DNA of 64,000 nucleotides from Ruminococcus sp. (GTDB taxonomy: Bacteria > Bacillota > Clostridia > Oscillospirales > Ruminococcaceae), in the NCBI RefSeq assembly GCF_017464355.1, contig NZ_JAFUAG010000014.1, positions 37,098 through 101,097 on the forward strand, read 5' to 3'. Below the pieces are notes generated by a model, which worked only from the letters and a program-made list of their open reading frames with translations, had not been told where the DNA came from and ran no database searches. The translations under genes and the position numbers were made by a program. Shown piece after piece: positions 53,182 through 61,453 of this stretch. Each line of letters opens with the position of its first letter. Within the stretch, counting starts at the first letter, position 1.

Positions 53182-54690
53182 TTGAAAGCTGTCATATATG
53201 CCCGCTATTCCTCAACCAATCAAAAGGAGATAAGCATAGAGGGGCAATTAAGAGAGTGCGGAGCATACGCCGAGCGTTGCGGCTATAAGGTTATAGGCGA
53301 GTACATAGATAGAGCGTTAAGCGGCAAGTCTGATAGCCGCCCCGAATTTCAACGCCTCATAGCCGATAGCAAAAAGGGGCAATTTGATATTGTCATAGTG
53401 TGGAAATTAGACCGTTTCGCCCGCAATAGATACGATAGCGCCGTTTATAAGCGGCAATTAAAGAAAAACGGCGTTAAGGTCGTGTCCGCAACCGAGCCAA
53501 TAGGCGAGGGCTCCGAAAGCGTGCTTGTTGAGGCTATATTAGAGGCTACGGCGGAAATGTACTCTTTGCAGCTCGCCGAGAATACAATGCGAGGTATGAA
53601 AGATACGGCGTTAAAGGGCTATTGTACGGGCGGTACAATCCCGCTCGGCTTTAAGGTCGAAAACAAATTCCTTATTCGTGATGACGAGAAAGCCCCTATA
53701 ATAGAATTTATCTTCGAGGAATACAACCGAGGATCCACTCAAGCGGAAATTTGCCGAGCGTGCAAAGAGAGGGGCTATAAGACAAAATACGGCAAGGATT
53801 TTAACGTTAACTCAATAGCCTCTATCCTCCGCAATAGAATGTATATGGGCGACTATACCTACAAGGGCGAAATACCCCGCACTTGTCCCGCCCTCGTCTC
53901 GGAGGAGGTCTTTAACTCCGTACAAGCTCGGTTAGAGATCAACCGCCGACAAAGGGGGCGAAAAATCACGAACGAAAAAGTTGTATATTCCTTGAGCGGT
54001 AAATGCTTTTGCGGCAAATGCGGCGAGCACATGACGGGCGAGAGCGCCTCCTCTCATGGTATTCAGCACCATTATTACACTTGCCACAACCGCAAGAAAT
54101 ACAAGGCTTGCGACAAGCGGCGAGAGCACAAGGAGGAATTGGAGCGGTTTGTAGTCGAGAAAACTTTGCAATACGTCCTCTCGCCCGCCCACATTGATTT
54201 TATAGCCGAGCGAGTGTGCGAGGAATACCGCAAGGAGTTTAGCTTTGATAACATAGAGCGGCTTGAGCGGCGGCTTGCTACAATAGAAATAGAGTTCGAC
54301 AAATGCACCGAGGCTATGATAAACGCCCGCTCGCAACTCATGATAGACAAGATAAACGAAAAAGCCGAGCTCCTTGAGGTGCAAAAGCAAGATACCGAAA
54401 TAGAGCTCGCAAAGCTCCGCATAGCGGCGGACATAGCCTTAAACCCCGACGAGGTGCGGGCGTGGCTTTTGAGCTTTTGCAATGGCAATATAGACGATCT
54501 CGACTTTCAACGCCGCATAATAGATGTTTTTATTAACTCTGTATTTGTTTACGACGATAAGTACGTTATCTATTTCAACGTAAAAGGTGGCGAGGCTACA
54601 ATACCGAGCACCCCTCCCGACATTTCCGGCGAGCTTGAGAACGGTTCGCATTGTTCGTGTTGTGGGGACCCACACGTTTTGACGGCATGA
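53182..54690 (+). CDS. Large serine integrase of the element
   Basis: 502 residues from TTG 53182 (AAGGAGG 7 bases upstream). Resolvase domain with the catalytic Ser in YARYSSTNQKE and the VIVWKLDRFARNRYD motif; recombinase domain (PLGFKVENK...TQAEICRACKERGY); zinc-ribbon CFCGKCGEHM...YYTCHNRKKYKACDK; coiled coil of about 60 residues. It catalyses attP x attB recombination. The last residues after GSHCSCCG (DPHVLTA) are encoded by host DNA beyond the core; in the circle the frame would instead run into a 26-residue tail ending GRFGIVIPRKA. Confidence 0.95.
   Translation: MKAVIYARYSSTNQKEISIEGQLRECGAYAERCGYKVIGEYIDRALSGKSDSRPEFQRLIADSKKGQFDIVIVWKLDRFARNRYDSAVYKRQLKKNGVKVVSATEPIGEGSESVLVEAILEATAEMYSLQLAENTMRGMKDTALKGYCTGGTIPLGFKVENKFLIRDDEKAPIIEFIFEEYNRGSTQAEICRACKERGYKTKYGKDFNVNSIASILRNRMYMGDYTYKGEIPRTCPALVSEEVFNSVQARLEINRRQRGRKITNEKVVYSLSGKCFCGKCGEHMTGESASSHGIQHHYYTCHNRKKYKACDKRREHKEELERFVVEKTLQYVLSPAHIDFIAERVCEEYRKEFSFDNIERLERRLATIEIEFDKCTEAMINARSQLMIDKINEKAELLEVQKQDTEIELAKLRIAADIALNPDEVRAWLLSFCNGNIDDLDFQRRIIDVFINSVFVYDDKYVIYFNVKGGEATIPSTPPDISGELENGSHCSCCGDPHVLTA
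54643..54668. other. attR of the integrated element
   Basis: Arm GGTTCGCATTG (54643-54653), 10 bases, core GGGGA (54664-54668). It lies inside the integrase C-terminal codons. Confidence 0.8.
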
Positions 54691-55394
54691 CCTCGGTGTT
54701 CACCGATGACCGCTTCTACCTGCACCTGTATGATATCATAGTCATCCCCATGATGTGCATATGCTGCGGCCTGGTGCTAAAAATGCACGAGAAAGCCCTC
54801 TCGGGGGAGGATAATGCCCGTGTATCCAAAGGCCTTAAGGCCATGGCCTGTGCCTTCACCGCAGGTGCCGCAGGCTTCGTCTGCTGGCGCCTGGGGGTGC
54901 GCACCTACGAGCTTATCCGCACCTGCACCGATGAAAGCTACAGCGTCTGGCTGCCCTTTACTCTCATGGAGAACTATGAAAGATATCTCTGCCGCCTGCC
55001 CGTGGAGGACGCTGTTTCTCATCAGGCTTACATCAAAGTTGTGCTTTTCCGCTATCTGCGTGACCTGCCTGTCTTCGCCCTTACAAGTGCTGCGGTATGG
55101 CAGTTTGTCCGCCTGCTGCTCAACACTGCCAATAACGAGCTTAACACCGCCCGCAACCGCAGGCACCTGAGGAACGGCCTCATACTCCTGCTGACAGCCT
55201 CTGTCATACTCAACGGCGCAGGCTTCTATGAAACTTATCTCTTTGACCGCAGCTTCACAGGCATTTTCGGCAACACCACCTATACCATGGCTCTGCGCTC
55301 CATGACCGAGCCTATGCTTTACTGCATGGTGCTGTGGTTCTTCGGCACATACCTGCAAGCCATACCCGCCGCTGACGAGCCTGCAAATGCATAG
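54669..55394 (+). pseudogene. 3' half of the split host membrane protein
   Basis: 241 codons plus stop, beginning in frame as PTRFDGMTSVFTDD. It holds about four membrane helices (IIVIPMMCICCGLVL; AMACAFTAGAAGFVCWRLGV; GLILLLTASVILNGAGF; PMLYCMVLWFFGTYL). It has no ribosome binding site of its own; a TTG at 54651 in frame lies inside the integrase gene. Excision would rejoin it to 44363-44854. Family not recognised. Confidence 0.85.
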
Positions 55395-55425
55395 GTCGGC
55401 CGCTGCAGCTGCTGAAAAATATTTC

Positions 55426-55520
55426 TCCCGATTTTTATATGTATGGCTGATGATACACAATGTCTGTCCTTTCGTTTGCTTTCCCCGCATCGGCGGAGAA
55501 AGCGCTGCACGGCCAAATCG
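55426..55520. repeat. Dispersed inverted-end repeat, copy 4 (diverged, reverse orientation)
   Basis: Reverse of copies 1 and 2: TGGCTGATGATACACAATG, a GC hairpin (CCCCGCATCGGCGG) and CGGCCAAATCG are recognisable, but both ends have drifted. Confidence 0.65.
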
Positions 55521-55532
55521 TTCTTCAACTAT

Positions 55533-55572
55533 AAAAAGCGATGTCCTCCCTTTCGGCAGAACATCGCTTTTA
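55533..55572. terminator. Terminator-like hairpin after the split gene
   Basis: AAAAGCGATGT (55534-55544) pairs with ACATCGCTTTT (55561-55571), A run before and T run after, so it can work both ways. Confidence 0.8.
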
Positions 55573-55659
55573 TCTTTGTCTTGTTTCGTATCATCACAGC
55601 CTCTGTCCGCGGCTGAGGTCTAATGGTCAGCTCCTCATTTCCCGTAAGACCATTCTCTG

Positions 55660-55902
55660 TCAGCCATCGGCCTTCCCCCTCACTTCTTTCCCCGTCATCT
55701 CCGTGGCAGAAGCCACCTCGCCCCCGTCATGCTCCTTTGCCGCAAAGGTCTGCCCACCGCATTCCTCCACCGCCTTTTTCAGCGCCACGAAGTTCCCCGC
55801 GTCCCCCTCCATGAGCCTTTTTCTCAGCGTAGGCGAAAGGGACGCGAAAAACTCCCTGCTGCCCCTGTCCTGTTCGGGTATCTCCGCAAGCTTTCTGTCC
55901 AT
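55660..55902 (-). CDS. Small hypothetical protein
   Basis: 80 residues from ATG 55902 with GGAGGTAG upstream; the open frame extends back to 55992 through a dispersed repeat and is not coding there. DRKLAEIPEQDRGSREFFASL then SPTLRKRLMEGDAGNFVALKKAVE: charged, helical, soluble. Function unknown. Confidence 0.6.
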   Translation of the reverse strand: MDRKLAEIPEQDRGSREFFASLSPTLRKRLMEGDAGNFVALKKAVEECGGQTFAAKEHDGGEVASATEMTGKEVRGKADG

Positions 55903-55925
55903 AAAAACTACCTCCAATAAAAAAC

Positions 55926-56003
55926 TCCCAATTTTGAAGTGTATTGCTGATGATACAGAATGGCTTTTTTTCGTATTGTTTCCAATACACAACCAAATTG
56001 GGA
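55926..56003. repeat. Dispersed inverted-end repeat, copy 3 (78 bp, reverse orientation)
   Basis: TCCCAATTTTGAAGTGTATTG at the left, GATACAGAATGGC in the middle, CAATACACAACCAAATTGGGA at the right. The central GC hairpin of copies 1 and 2 is missing, which leaves a 20-base shorter element. Confidence 0.85.
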
Positions 56004-56041
56004 TATAAAAAATACCGAGGTCTCCCTCGGTATCATTATTC

Positions 56042-56695
56042 TCAGTTTTTCACAGGATTATTCCCCGCCGAAACACATATCTCCCTCAGGGGACAGCCCT
56101 TGCACTTCGGGCTCCTGGCCGTGCAGAACTCTCTGCCGAACAGCACCAGCCTGTGGCAGAGGTCACTGCTCTTTTCAGGGGGCAGTATCTTCCATAGCTC
56201 CGCCTCCACCTTCGCAGGCTCCTTGTTCTTCACAAGACCCAGCCGTCCCGTTATCCGTATGCAGTGGGTGTCCGTCACCACCGCAGGCTTGCGGTAAATA
56301 TCCCCCATTATGAGGTTTGCCGTCTTCCGTCCAATGCCGCTGAGCTTCGTCAGCTCCTCCAGCGTATCGGGAAGAATTCCGCCGTAGTCGTCCCTCAGCT
56401 GTATGCACATCTCCTTTATGGACTTCGCTTTCGTCTTGTATAACCCGCAGGGCTTCACTATCTCCTCTATGTCGGCAATGTCCGCCTCAGCAAATTCCTC
56501 TATGGAGCTGTACTTCTCAAACAGCACCTCAGTGACCACATTCACCCTCGCATCAGTACACTGGGCAGAAAGCCTTGTGGCTATGAGCAGCTCGTGGGGC
56601 GCCTTGTAGTTCAGCGAGCATACCGCCTCAGGGTATTGCTTTTCCAGCAGACCTATCACCTGCACCGCCAGTTCCTTTTTCTGCCTTATGGTCAT
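56042..56695 (-). CDS. nth: Endonuclease III (DNA glycosylase/AP lyase)
   Basis: 217 residues from ATG 56695, preceded by GGGAG; a longer frame to 56725 overlaps the SUKH gene. Helix-hairpin-helix LTKLSGIGRKTANLIMGDIY, catalytic Lys in this hairpin and Asp in VVTDTHCIRI, and the [4Fe-4S] ligands C-x6-C-x2-C-x5-C in EFCTARSPKCKGCPLREIC. It removes oxidised pyrimidines in base excision repair. Its start overlaps the end region of the SUKH gene, suggesting a shared transcript. Confidence 0.96.
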   Translation of the reverse strand: MTIRQKKELAVQVIGLLEKQYPEAVCSLNYKAPHELLIATRLSAQCTDARVNVVTEVLFEKYSSIEEFAEADIADIEEIVKPCGLYKTKAKSIKEMCIQLRDDYGGILPDTLEELTKLSGIGRKTANLIMGDIYRKPAVVTDTHCIRITGRLGLVKNKEPAKVEAELWKILPPEKSSDLCHRLVLFGREFCTARSPKCKGCPLREICVSAGNNPVKN

Positions 56696-56699
56696 ACTC

Positions 56700-57299
56700 T
56701 TACTCCCATATGTCAGCTTCCTCAAAATTCATGGCGAAAAGCTCGTCCGTCAGCTCCTCAGCACTTTTCCCCTGTATCACAGCCCTGTACTTCCCGCTGA
56801 GATATCCCAGGTTTTCCATGAAATTCTCGCCTTCTATATCTTCATCGTTCTCAGCCGCCAGCAGCAGCTGTATGTAGATGAACTCGTCAAAATCATGCCC
56901 CATGACCCTGGGCGCTTCATATCCGTCATGAGAAAATATGATGACCTGAGCCTCGGCCATGCCCTCTCTGTAAAGCAGGCAGTAAACATCACCGCCCCCG
57001 CTTCTCCCGAAAGGTACTATCCTCAGCCCCTTTTTTATGGAAACGTGCTTGTCCTCCTGCTGCCACTGTGCCAGCTTCGCCAGTTCCTCCGCCAAAGCCT
57101 GCACGTCCTCAAACAGGCTCATCTCGCAGTCGCAGTTCATCATCAGGAAAGCCTTGCTGTCCGCTGCATATTCCCTTAAGCGCTCCTTGAACTCTCCCCT
57201 TGAAAGTGTCAGCCAATTCATGCCGCCCCTGTCGTATATCTCACGGAATTTCGCAGGGTACGTCACTTCCTGCTGACGTTCAAGCTGTTCCAGTGTCAC
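56700..57299 (-). CDS. SMI1/KNR4 (SUKH) family protein
   Basis: 199 residues from a GTG at 57299 with GGAGTGAG just upstream. The SUKH fold is suggested by the N-terminal LERQQEVTYPAKFREIYDRGG, the central GDVYCLLYREG and VIIFSHDGYEAPRVMGHDFDEFI. In many bacteria SUKH proteins are immunity proteins for polymorphic toxins, but no toxin gene is near; here it is upstream of nth in what may be one transcript. Confidence 0.75.
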   Translation of the reverse strand: MTLEQLERQQEVTYPAKFREIYDRGGMNWLTLSRGEFKERLREYAADSKAFLMMNCDCEMSLFEDVQALAEELAKLAQWQQEDKHVSIKKGLRIVPFGRSGGGDVYCLLYREGMAEAQVIIFSHDGYEAPRVMGHDFDEFIYIQLLLAAENDEDIEGENFMENLGYLSGKYRAVIQGKSAEELTDELFAMNFEEADIWE

Positions 57300-57443
57300 C
57301 TGGGCTCACTCCTTTACCTGTCATCTGTCTGATATGTCCCGTCCCTTATGGCTCTTTTAAGAAACTTTGCATAAGCCTTGGGTATGCTTATCTGCGGCCC
57401 GCAGCCGCCAAACAGACATCATTGTAATCATCTCATTAAGTCC

Positions 57444-57480
57444 GCCGAAAAAAGCCCGTAAAGTATCGCCGACGCGGGCT
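57444..57480 (-). terminator. Terminator of the carboxynorspermidine synthase gene
   Basis: AGCCCG (57453-57458) pairs with CGGGCT (57475-57480), overlapping the stop codon; six A before it on + give the T run for the minus strand. Confidence 0.75.
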
Positions 57481-58681
57481 AGGGCACCAGCACAGGATCG
57501 AAATTCTCTGTCCAGGGCAGACCCCACTTGTTCAGCGCCTCCATGAAAGGATCGGGGTCGAACTCCTCAACATTGTAAACGCCGGGCTTCTTCCACTTGC
57601 CTGTCAGCACCATCATGGCGCCTATCATCGCAGGCACACCCGTGGTGTAGGAGATAGCCTGTGAGCCCACTTCCTTGTAGCACTCCTGATGATCGCATAC
57701 GTTGTAAACATAGTAGGTCTTGTCCTGACCGTCCTTCTTGCCCTGGAAGATACAGCCGATGTTAGTCTTGCCCTTGGTCCTGGGGCCAAGGCTTGCAGGG
57801 TCGGGCAGTACAGCTTTGAGGAACTGGAGAGGAACTATCTCCCTGCCCTCATACATTATAGGCTCAATGGAAGTCATTCCCACATTCTCCAGACACTTCA
57901 GGTGCGTCAGATAGCTCTGCCCGAAGGTCATGAAGAAACGTATCCTCTTTATGCCCTTTATGTTCAGCGCCAGGCTCTCCAGCTCCTCATGGTGCAGCAG
58001 GTACATATCCTTTTCGCCCACCTGGTCGAAGTTGTATACCCTCTTTATCTCCATGGGCTCGGTCTCTACCCACTTGCCGTCCTGAATGTAGCTTCCCTTG
58101 GCGGAAACTTCTCTTATGTTTATCTCAGGGTTGAAATTAGTCGCAAAAGGATAGCCATGGTCGCCGCCGTTGCAGTCCAGTATGTCGATGTAGTTTATCT
58201 CATCAAAATAATGCTTCTGTGCATAAGCGCAGAAAACTCCCGTAACACCCGGGTCAAAGCCGCTGCCCAGTATGGCGGTTATGCCTGCCTTCTCGAACCT
58301 CTCGCGGTAAGCCCACTGCCAGCTGTACTCAAACTTTGCTGTGTCCTCAGGCTCGTAGTTCGCAGTGTCCAGATAGTCCACCTTGCACTCCAGGCAAGCG
58401 TCCATTATGTGCAGATCCTGATAGGGAAGTGCCACATTTATGCAGATGTCAGGCTTGTACTCCTTCATCAGTGCCACCAGCTCGGGAACATTGTCAGCGT
58501 CCACCTGCGCAGTGGTTATGTTGGTCTTGGTCTTGCCCTGCAGCTCCTCCTTGAACTTGTCGCACTTGGCCTTTGTACGGCTGGCGATACAAATATCAGT
58601 GAATACCTCGCTGTTCTGGCAGCACTTGTGTATAACAACACCTGCTACGCCGCCCGCACCGATTATCAAAGCTCTTGACAT
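57479..58681 (-). CDS. Carboxynorspermidine synthase (saccharopine dehydrogenase-like)
   Basis: 400 residues. Rossmann motif LIIGAGGVAGVVIHKC at the N terminus, then saccharopine dehydrogenase-type catalytic parts (NVALPYQDLHIMDACLE, GSGFDPGVTGVFCAYA, DCNGGDHGYPFATNFNPEIN). This set is typical of the enzyme that reductively condenses aspartate semialdehyde with a diamine (putrescine or diaminopropane) to carboxyspermidine or carboxynorspermidine. The decarboxylase partner (nspC) is not in the window. Biased codons suggest good expression. Confidence 0.88.
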   Translation of the reverse strand: MSRALIIGAGGVAGVVIHKCCQNSEVFTDICIASRTKAKCDKFKEELQGKTKTNITTAQVDADNVPELVALMKEYKPDICINVALPYQDLHIMDACLECKVDYLDTANYEPEDTAKFEYSWQWAYRERFEKAGITAILGSGFDPGVTGVFCAYAQKHYFDEINYIDILDCNGGDHGYPFATNFNPEINIREVSAKGSYIQDGKWVETEPMEIKRVYNFDQVGEKDMYLLHHEELESLALNIKGIKRIRFFMTFGQSYLTHLKCLENVGMTSIEPIMYEGREIVPLQFLKAVLPDPASLGPRTKGKTNIGCIFQGKKDGQDKTYYVYNVCDHQECYKEVGSQAISYTTGVPAMIGAMMVLTGKWKKPGVYNVEEFDPDPFMEALNKWGLPWTENFDPVLVP

Positions 58682-58751
58682 TTCACATCTGTCCTTTCGT
58701 TTTCATATTTTCAAATAGAAATTATATCCATAAAGCGGAAAACTCCGCTTG

Positions 58752-59426
58752 TCATCTTTCCCGCCGACCTCCGTCAGCCCTGCTTTTCCTTGCCGCCGCC
58801 ACAAAGACCTTTGCTGTGACCACAGCCGCAAGCACTATCAGCCCCATAAAGGCCAGCGCACCCGCAGCCATAAGTACCACTAACGTCGGTGATATCCCGA
58901 AGCTTCTGTACTCAGCCCTGTCTCCGTCGATGACCACAGCATAAGGCGCTCTGTTGTCGTATGCCCGCGAGGTCTTGCCCGTCACCGCCAGCACACTGCC
59001 GTCATAGCCAACATAAGCCGCCCTGAATTCCCCGTACCTGTCATACAGGTCATCAGCCCTTATGCCCAGCTCTATGTGACAGCCGCTATCCCCGATAACA
59101 TACCTCTTCACCAGCGAAGAATGCAGCGTCAGCGAAACATACCCGTCCTCACAGAACTTTGCTATCTCACTGTCCCTGCCGATGTCCATGGGAACATACC
59201 CGTCCTCCGCCGCCTGCACAGGGGCACCATTGAAGTCTATGCAGCTCTCATCATTCACATCAAGCTGCACCAGTATGTCCACATAAGCCGTCCCCTCGGG
59301 GCTGTCCTTGCATTCCACCTCAAGCTGCATGGGGTCAAAGTCCAGCGCATATCCCCTTGCCGCCGTCAGCACCGCCAGCCATACCACCAGCGCGAAAGCC
59401 CCAAGCTTTCCCGCAAACTTACCCAT
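58752..59426 (-). CDS. Secreted membrane-anchored protein, unknown
   Basis: 224 residues. Signal peptide (LGAFALVVWLAVLTAARGYA), an extracellular region of about 150 residues, a C-terminal membrane helix (LVVLMAAGALAFMGLIVLAA) and a basic tail. It overlaps the upstream DUF3592-like gene by 8 bases, so the two are coupled. Family not recognised. Confidence 0.65.
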   Translation of the reverse strand: MGKFAGKLGAFALVVWLAVLTAARGYALDFDPMQLEVECKDSPEGTAYVDILVQLDVNDESCIDFNGAPVQAAEDGYVPMDIGRDSEIAKFCEDGYVSLTLHSSLVKRYVIGDSGCHIELGIRADDLYDRYGEFRAAYVGYDGSVLAVTGKTSRAYDNRAPYAVVIDGDRAEYRSFGISPTLVVLMAAGALAFMGLIVLAAVVTAKVFVAAARKSRADGGRRER

Positions 59427-59910
59427 TTGCCCGCCTTTTCGCGCCCCTTACCGCCAGCACCACTATGCCCACTACAGCAAGGTATACCGCCGTAAATGCC
59501 AGCGGCATAAAAAACATCGCCGTGTACAGCCACTTCTTGTCCGCCTCAATAACGAATTCGGGATCATCTTCCGCCACCAGCAGTTCCAGCTTCTCGCCCT
59601 CAACATGGGCGTCCTTGTCGTTGGAGGTCATTTTTCCCTCCGCCTCATAGCTGGTCCCACCGTATTCAAACCTGAACACAGGCCTGTATTCCGTAACTGT
59701 CCTCTCCGAGGAAGTTCCGTCGCTGTAGCTCTCGGTCTTCGTGAAAGTTCTTGCTTCCACCCTCACGACCTGCCCCTGCACCTTTTCAGTGCAGGCCTTT
59801 ACCTTGTCGTAGTAGTTTTCTTTCAGCACATCATACATGATGAACTCAGGTACCAGCGAAAGCAAAAGCCCCGCCAGGAACAGTACGGTAAGCACTATCT
59901 TCTTTTTCAT
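59419..59910 (-). CDS. DUF3592-like membrane protein
   Basis: 163 residues. Two membrane helices (VLTVLFLAGLLLSLVPEFIM and MFFMPLAFTAVYLAVVGIVV) flank a beta-rich outer domain (VQGQVVRVEARTFTKTESYS; YRPVFRFEYGGTSYEAEG; DDPEFVI), matching the DUF3592 layout. Function unknown. Confidence 0.75.
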   Translation of the reverse strand: MKKKIVLTVLFLAGLLLSLVPEFIMYDVLKENYYDKVKACTEKVQGQVVRVEARTFTKTESYSDGTSSERTVTEYRPVFRFEYGGTSYEAEGKMTSNDKDAHVEGEKLELLVAEDDPEFVIEADKKWLYTAMFFMPLAFTAVYLAVVGIVVLAVRGAKRRANG

Positions 59911-59970
59911 ATGTTGCCTCTTGATCTTTCTATAAAAATAAGTCTTTTTCTGTATTTATAAGCTATACCT

Positions 59971-60501
59971 TTATTTTTCTTTAAGCTTAGGCGCCACAGC
60001 ATATCCGCAGATCATGGCGCATATGGTGCTTTCGCCCCTTATCCTTATGAGGTCGCTGTCCTTTATAAACTGCCACTTGTCACTGAGATATCCCTCTTCC
60101 CTTAGCCTTTTGCGCTCCTCATGAGCTTTTCGGGGAATGCTGTCTTTCTCCTCCGCCGCCAGGAAGGAACCTTTCAAAAAAACGTAACCCAGGTTTTCAT
60201 ACTTGTCAACAGTTGCGTTTATAAAGGTATACCTCTTGCGCTCAGTGCCGTCAAGCACCACACCGTCGGCTATGCTGACCTCGTTCTCTTCCGCAGGCCG
60301 TGCCTTTTCCGATACCTCCTGCACATCAGCCGAAACCCCGTTTTTCAGGGCATAAAGCTCCTGCAGCACCTCACCCGAAAGCTTTACCGCCTGCACCAGC
60401 ATAGGGTCATCTTTCCCGTGAGAACTCATCATCAGCAGCTGCTGCAGGTTCCCGACTTTCAGGATAATATCCACGAGCCGATCGTTTTCAATGCTCATCA
60501 T
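59971..60501 (-). CDS. DUF4357-like hypothetical protein
   Basis: 176 residues from ATG 60501 (or 60498) with GGAAGGGGGG upstream. N-terminal helical half (VDIILKVGNLQQLLMMSSHG), then a C-terminal domain (YTFINATVDKYENLGYVFLKG; REEGYLSDKWQFIKDSDLIR) that resembles DUF4357, often found at the end of restriction or nuclease-related proteins, though the usual SPSxAAxxV motif is replaced by GESTICAMICGYAV. Function unknown. Confidence 0.55.
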   Translation of the reverse strand: MMSIENDRLVDIILKVGNLQQLLMMSSHGKDDPMLVQAVKLSGEVLQELYALKNGVSADVQEVSEKARPAEENEVSIADGVVLDGTERKRYTFINATVDKYENLGYVFLKGSFLAAEEKDSIPRKAHEERKRLREEGYLSDKWQFIKDSDLIRIRGESTICAMICGYAVAPKLKEK

Positions 60502-60677
60502 CAGCCCCCCTTCCAAACCTTATTATACCATAACCCGCCCCCGCTGTCAACAATGCAAGGTGTTAAATAGATGAAAAGATATGTGCAGCTGAAATTCAAA
60601 ACAGCTTGCTAAAGCTATTTGTAAACGCTTATTATGCATTAAAAAACTAATTAATAAAGATTTCGCCTAAGAAACAT

Positions 60678-60706
60678 TTGACATTTTCTGCTTAATATGC
60701 TATACT
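60678..60706 (+). promoter_or_regulatory. Promoter of the frameshifted gene
   Basis: TTGACA at 60678-60683, 17 bases, extended TGCTATACT ending at 60706. Confidence 0.85.
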
Positions 60707-60930
60707 AAGTACAGATAAGGACTCATAAACACGGAATTGGCCGTTTTGTTTGCTCGCTCTGCTCATCGGTTAATGTAAAGTGACGCAAAAACACGCAGCG
60801 GTATACCCGCGACCCAAGCCCCGACGGGCTGCAACAACGGAAAGGAGATCATAGCTTTTATTCGGCTGACAACCCAAAGACGGAACCGTACAGCGACCCC
60901 GTCAGTATTTAAAATTAAGGAGGAAATATC
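60707..60930 (+). ncRNA. Structured leader candidate, about 215 bases
   Basis: No gene. Hairpins include GCGG-TATA-CCCGC (within 60798-60811), AGCCC-CGAC-GGGCT (within 60817-60830) enclosed by GCAGC/GCTGC, and GACGG/CCGTC (about 60879-60903). I do not recognise a known riboswitch. 60502-60677 shows nothing else. Confidence 0.35.
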
Positions 60931-61403
60931 ATGAAAAACTCAAGAACTTACAACAACATCGGCGCCCAGACCGCAGCCATCATTCTGGCTTTCCTGATCC
61001 TTGCCCCCCGCGGCCTCACCACTGACGAACTCCTGGACAAGCTGTATAATTGCGGCTTTGCAAAGGTCAAGAAGGCACACTATCGTACAGGCCTTAAAAA
61101 GGCTATCAGGGCAACAGCAGTCACGTCTTCGACTCCATATGCAATATGATCTACAGGGACCTTATCCCCGCGGGCTATGTCACCAAGGGCGGAACATACG
61201 GCAGGACCGCTTTCCGCATCACCCCCGAGGGCAGGCAGAACTTCATTGATACCTGCTTTAATATCGGCTACGAACTCTGTTATGACTACGACGGATACTC
61301 CACCTGCAAGATCATCTATAAGGATAAATGCATACCCCATGTTCTCTTTGATATTTCAGCAGATTCCGAAAAAGCTATCCTCGATGCCCTCATGAGGTGC
61401 TGA
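60931..61403 (+). pseudogene. Small protein gene with a -1 frameshift at an A5 run
   Basis: AAGGAGG precedes ATG 60931. The first frame (72 residues) is coherent to YRTGLKK and then degenerates; the -1 frame from the AAAAA at 61096-61100 reads GYQGNSSHVFDSICNMIYRD and continues to 61403 (TGRTAFRITPEGRQNFID...). The joined product would be about 157 residues, with a helical N terminus that looks like a winged-helix DNA-binding unit (LTTDELLDKLYNCGFAKVKK). Either a one-base deletion, a sequencing error, or programmed frameshifting at T-AAA-AAG. Family not recognised. Confidence 0.7.
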
Positions 61404-61420
61404 CATACTGTGACCACCAT

Positions 61421-61453
61421 AAAAAACAGAGCCCTGAAAGGCTCTGTTTTTTA
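61421..61453. terminator. Bidirectional terminator
   Basis: AAAAAACAGAGCC (61421-61433) pairs with GGCTCTGTTTTTT (61440-61452). Confidence 0.92.

Larger units (their letters stand above)
44855..54663. mobile_element. Integrated prophage-derived element carrying a diversity-generating retroelement (about 9.8 kb)
   Basis: Bounded by direct GGGGA cores inside one host gene. Contents from the right: serine integrase, HIRAN protein, repressor (+), then Cro-like regulator, small early genes, PAPS-reductase family protein, truncated C5 methyltransferase, Avd, template repeat, reverse transcriptase, XkdX-like protein, holin and lysozyme (all -). Terminase, portal, capsid and tail genes are absent. 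Codon choice differs from the host genes. It is best explained as a deletion derivative of a prophage that may still excise. Confidence 0.88.

Noticed and set aside
54651-55394. Complete gene starting at TTG 54651
   Set aside because: The first codons are integrase sequence and no ribosome binding site is present; it is the 3' half of the split gene.
55700-56003. Extended reading frames over dispersed repeat copy 3
   Set aside because: They run through non-coding repeat sequence; a clear Shine-Dalgarno sits before ATG 55902 instead.
60707-60930. Cyclic-di-GMP or other known riboswitch
   Set aside because: A GACGCAAA-like string is present but the rest of the conserved core is missing.
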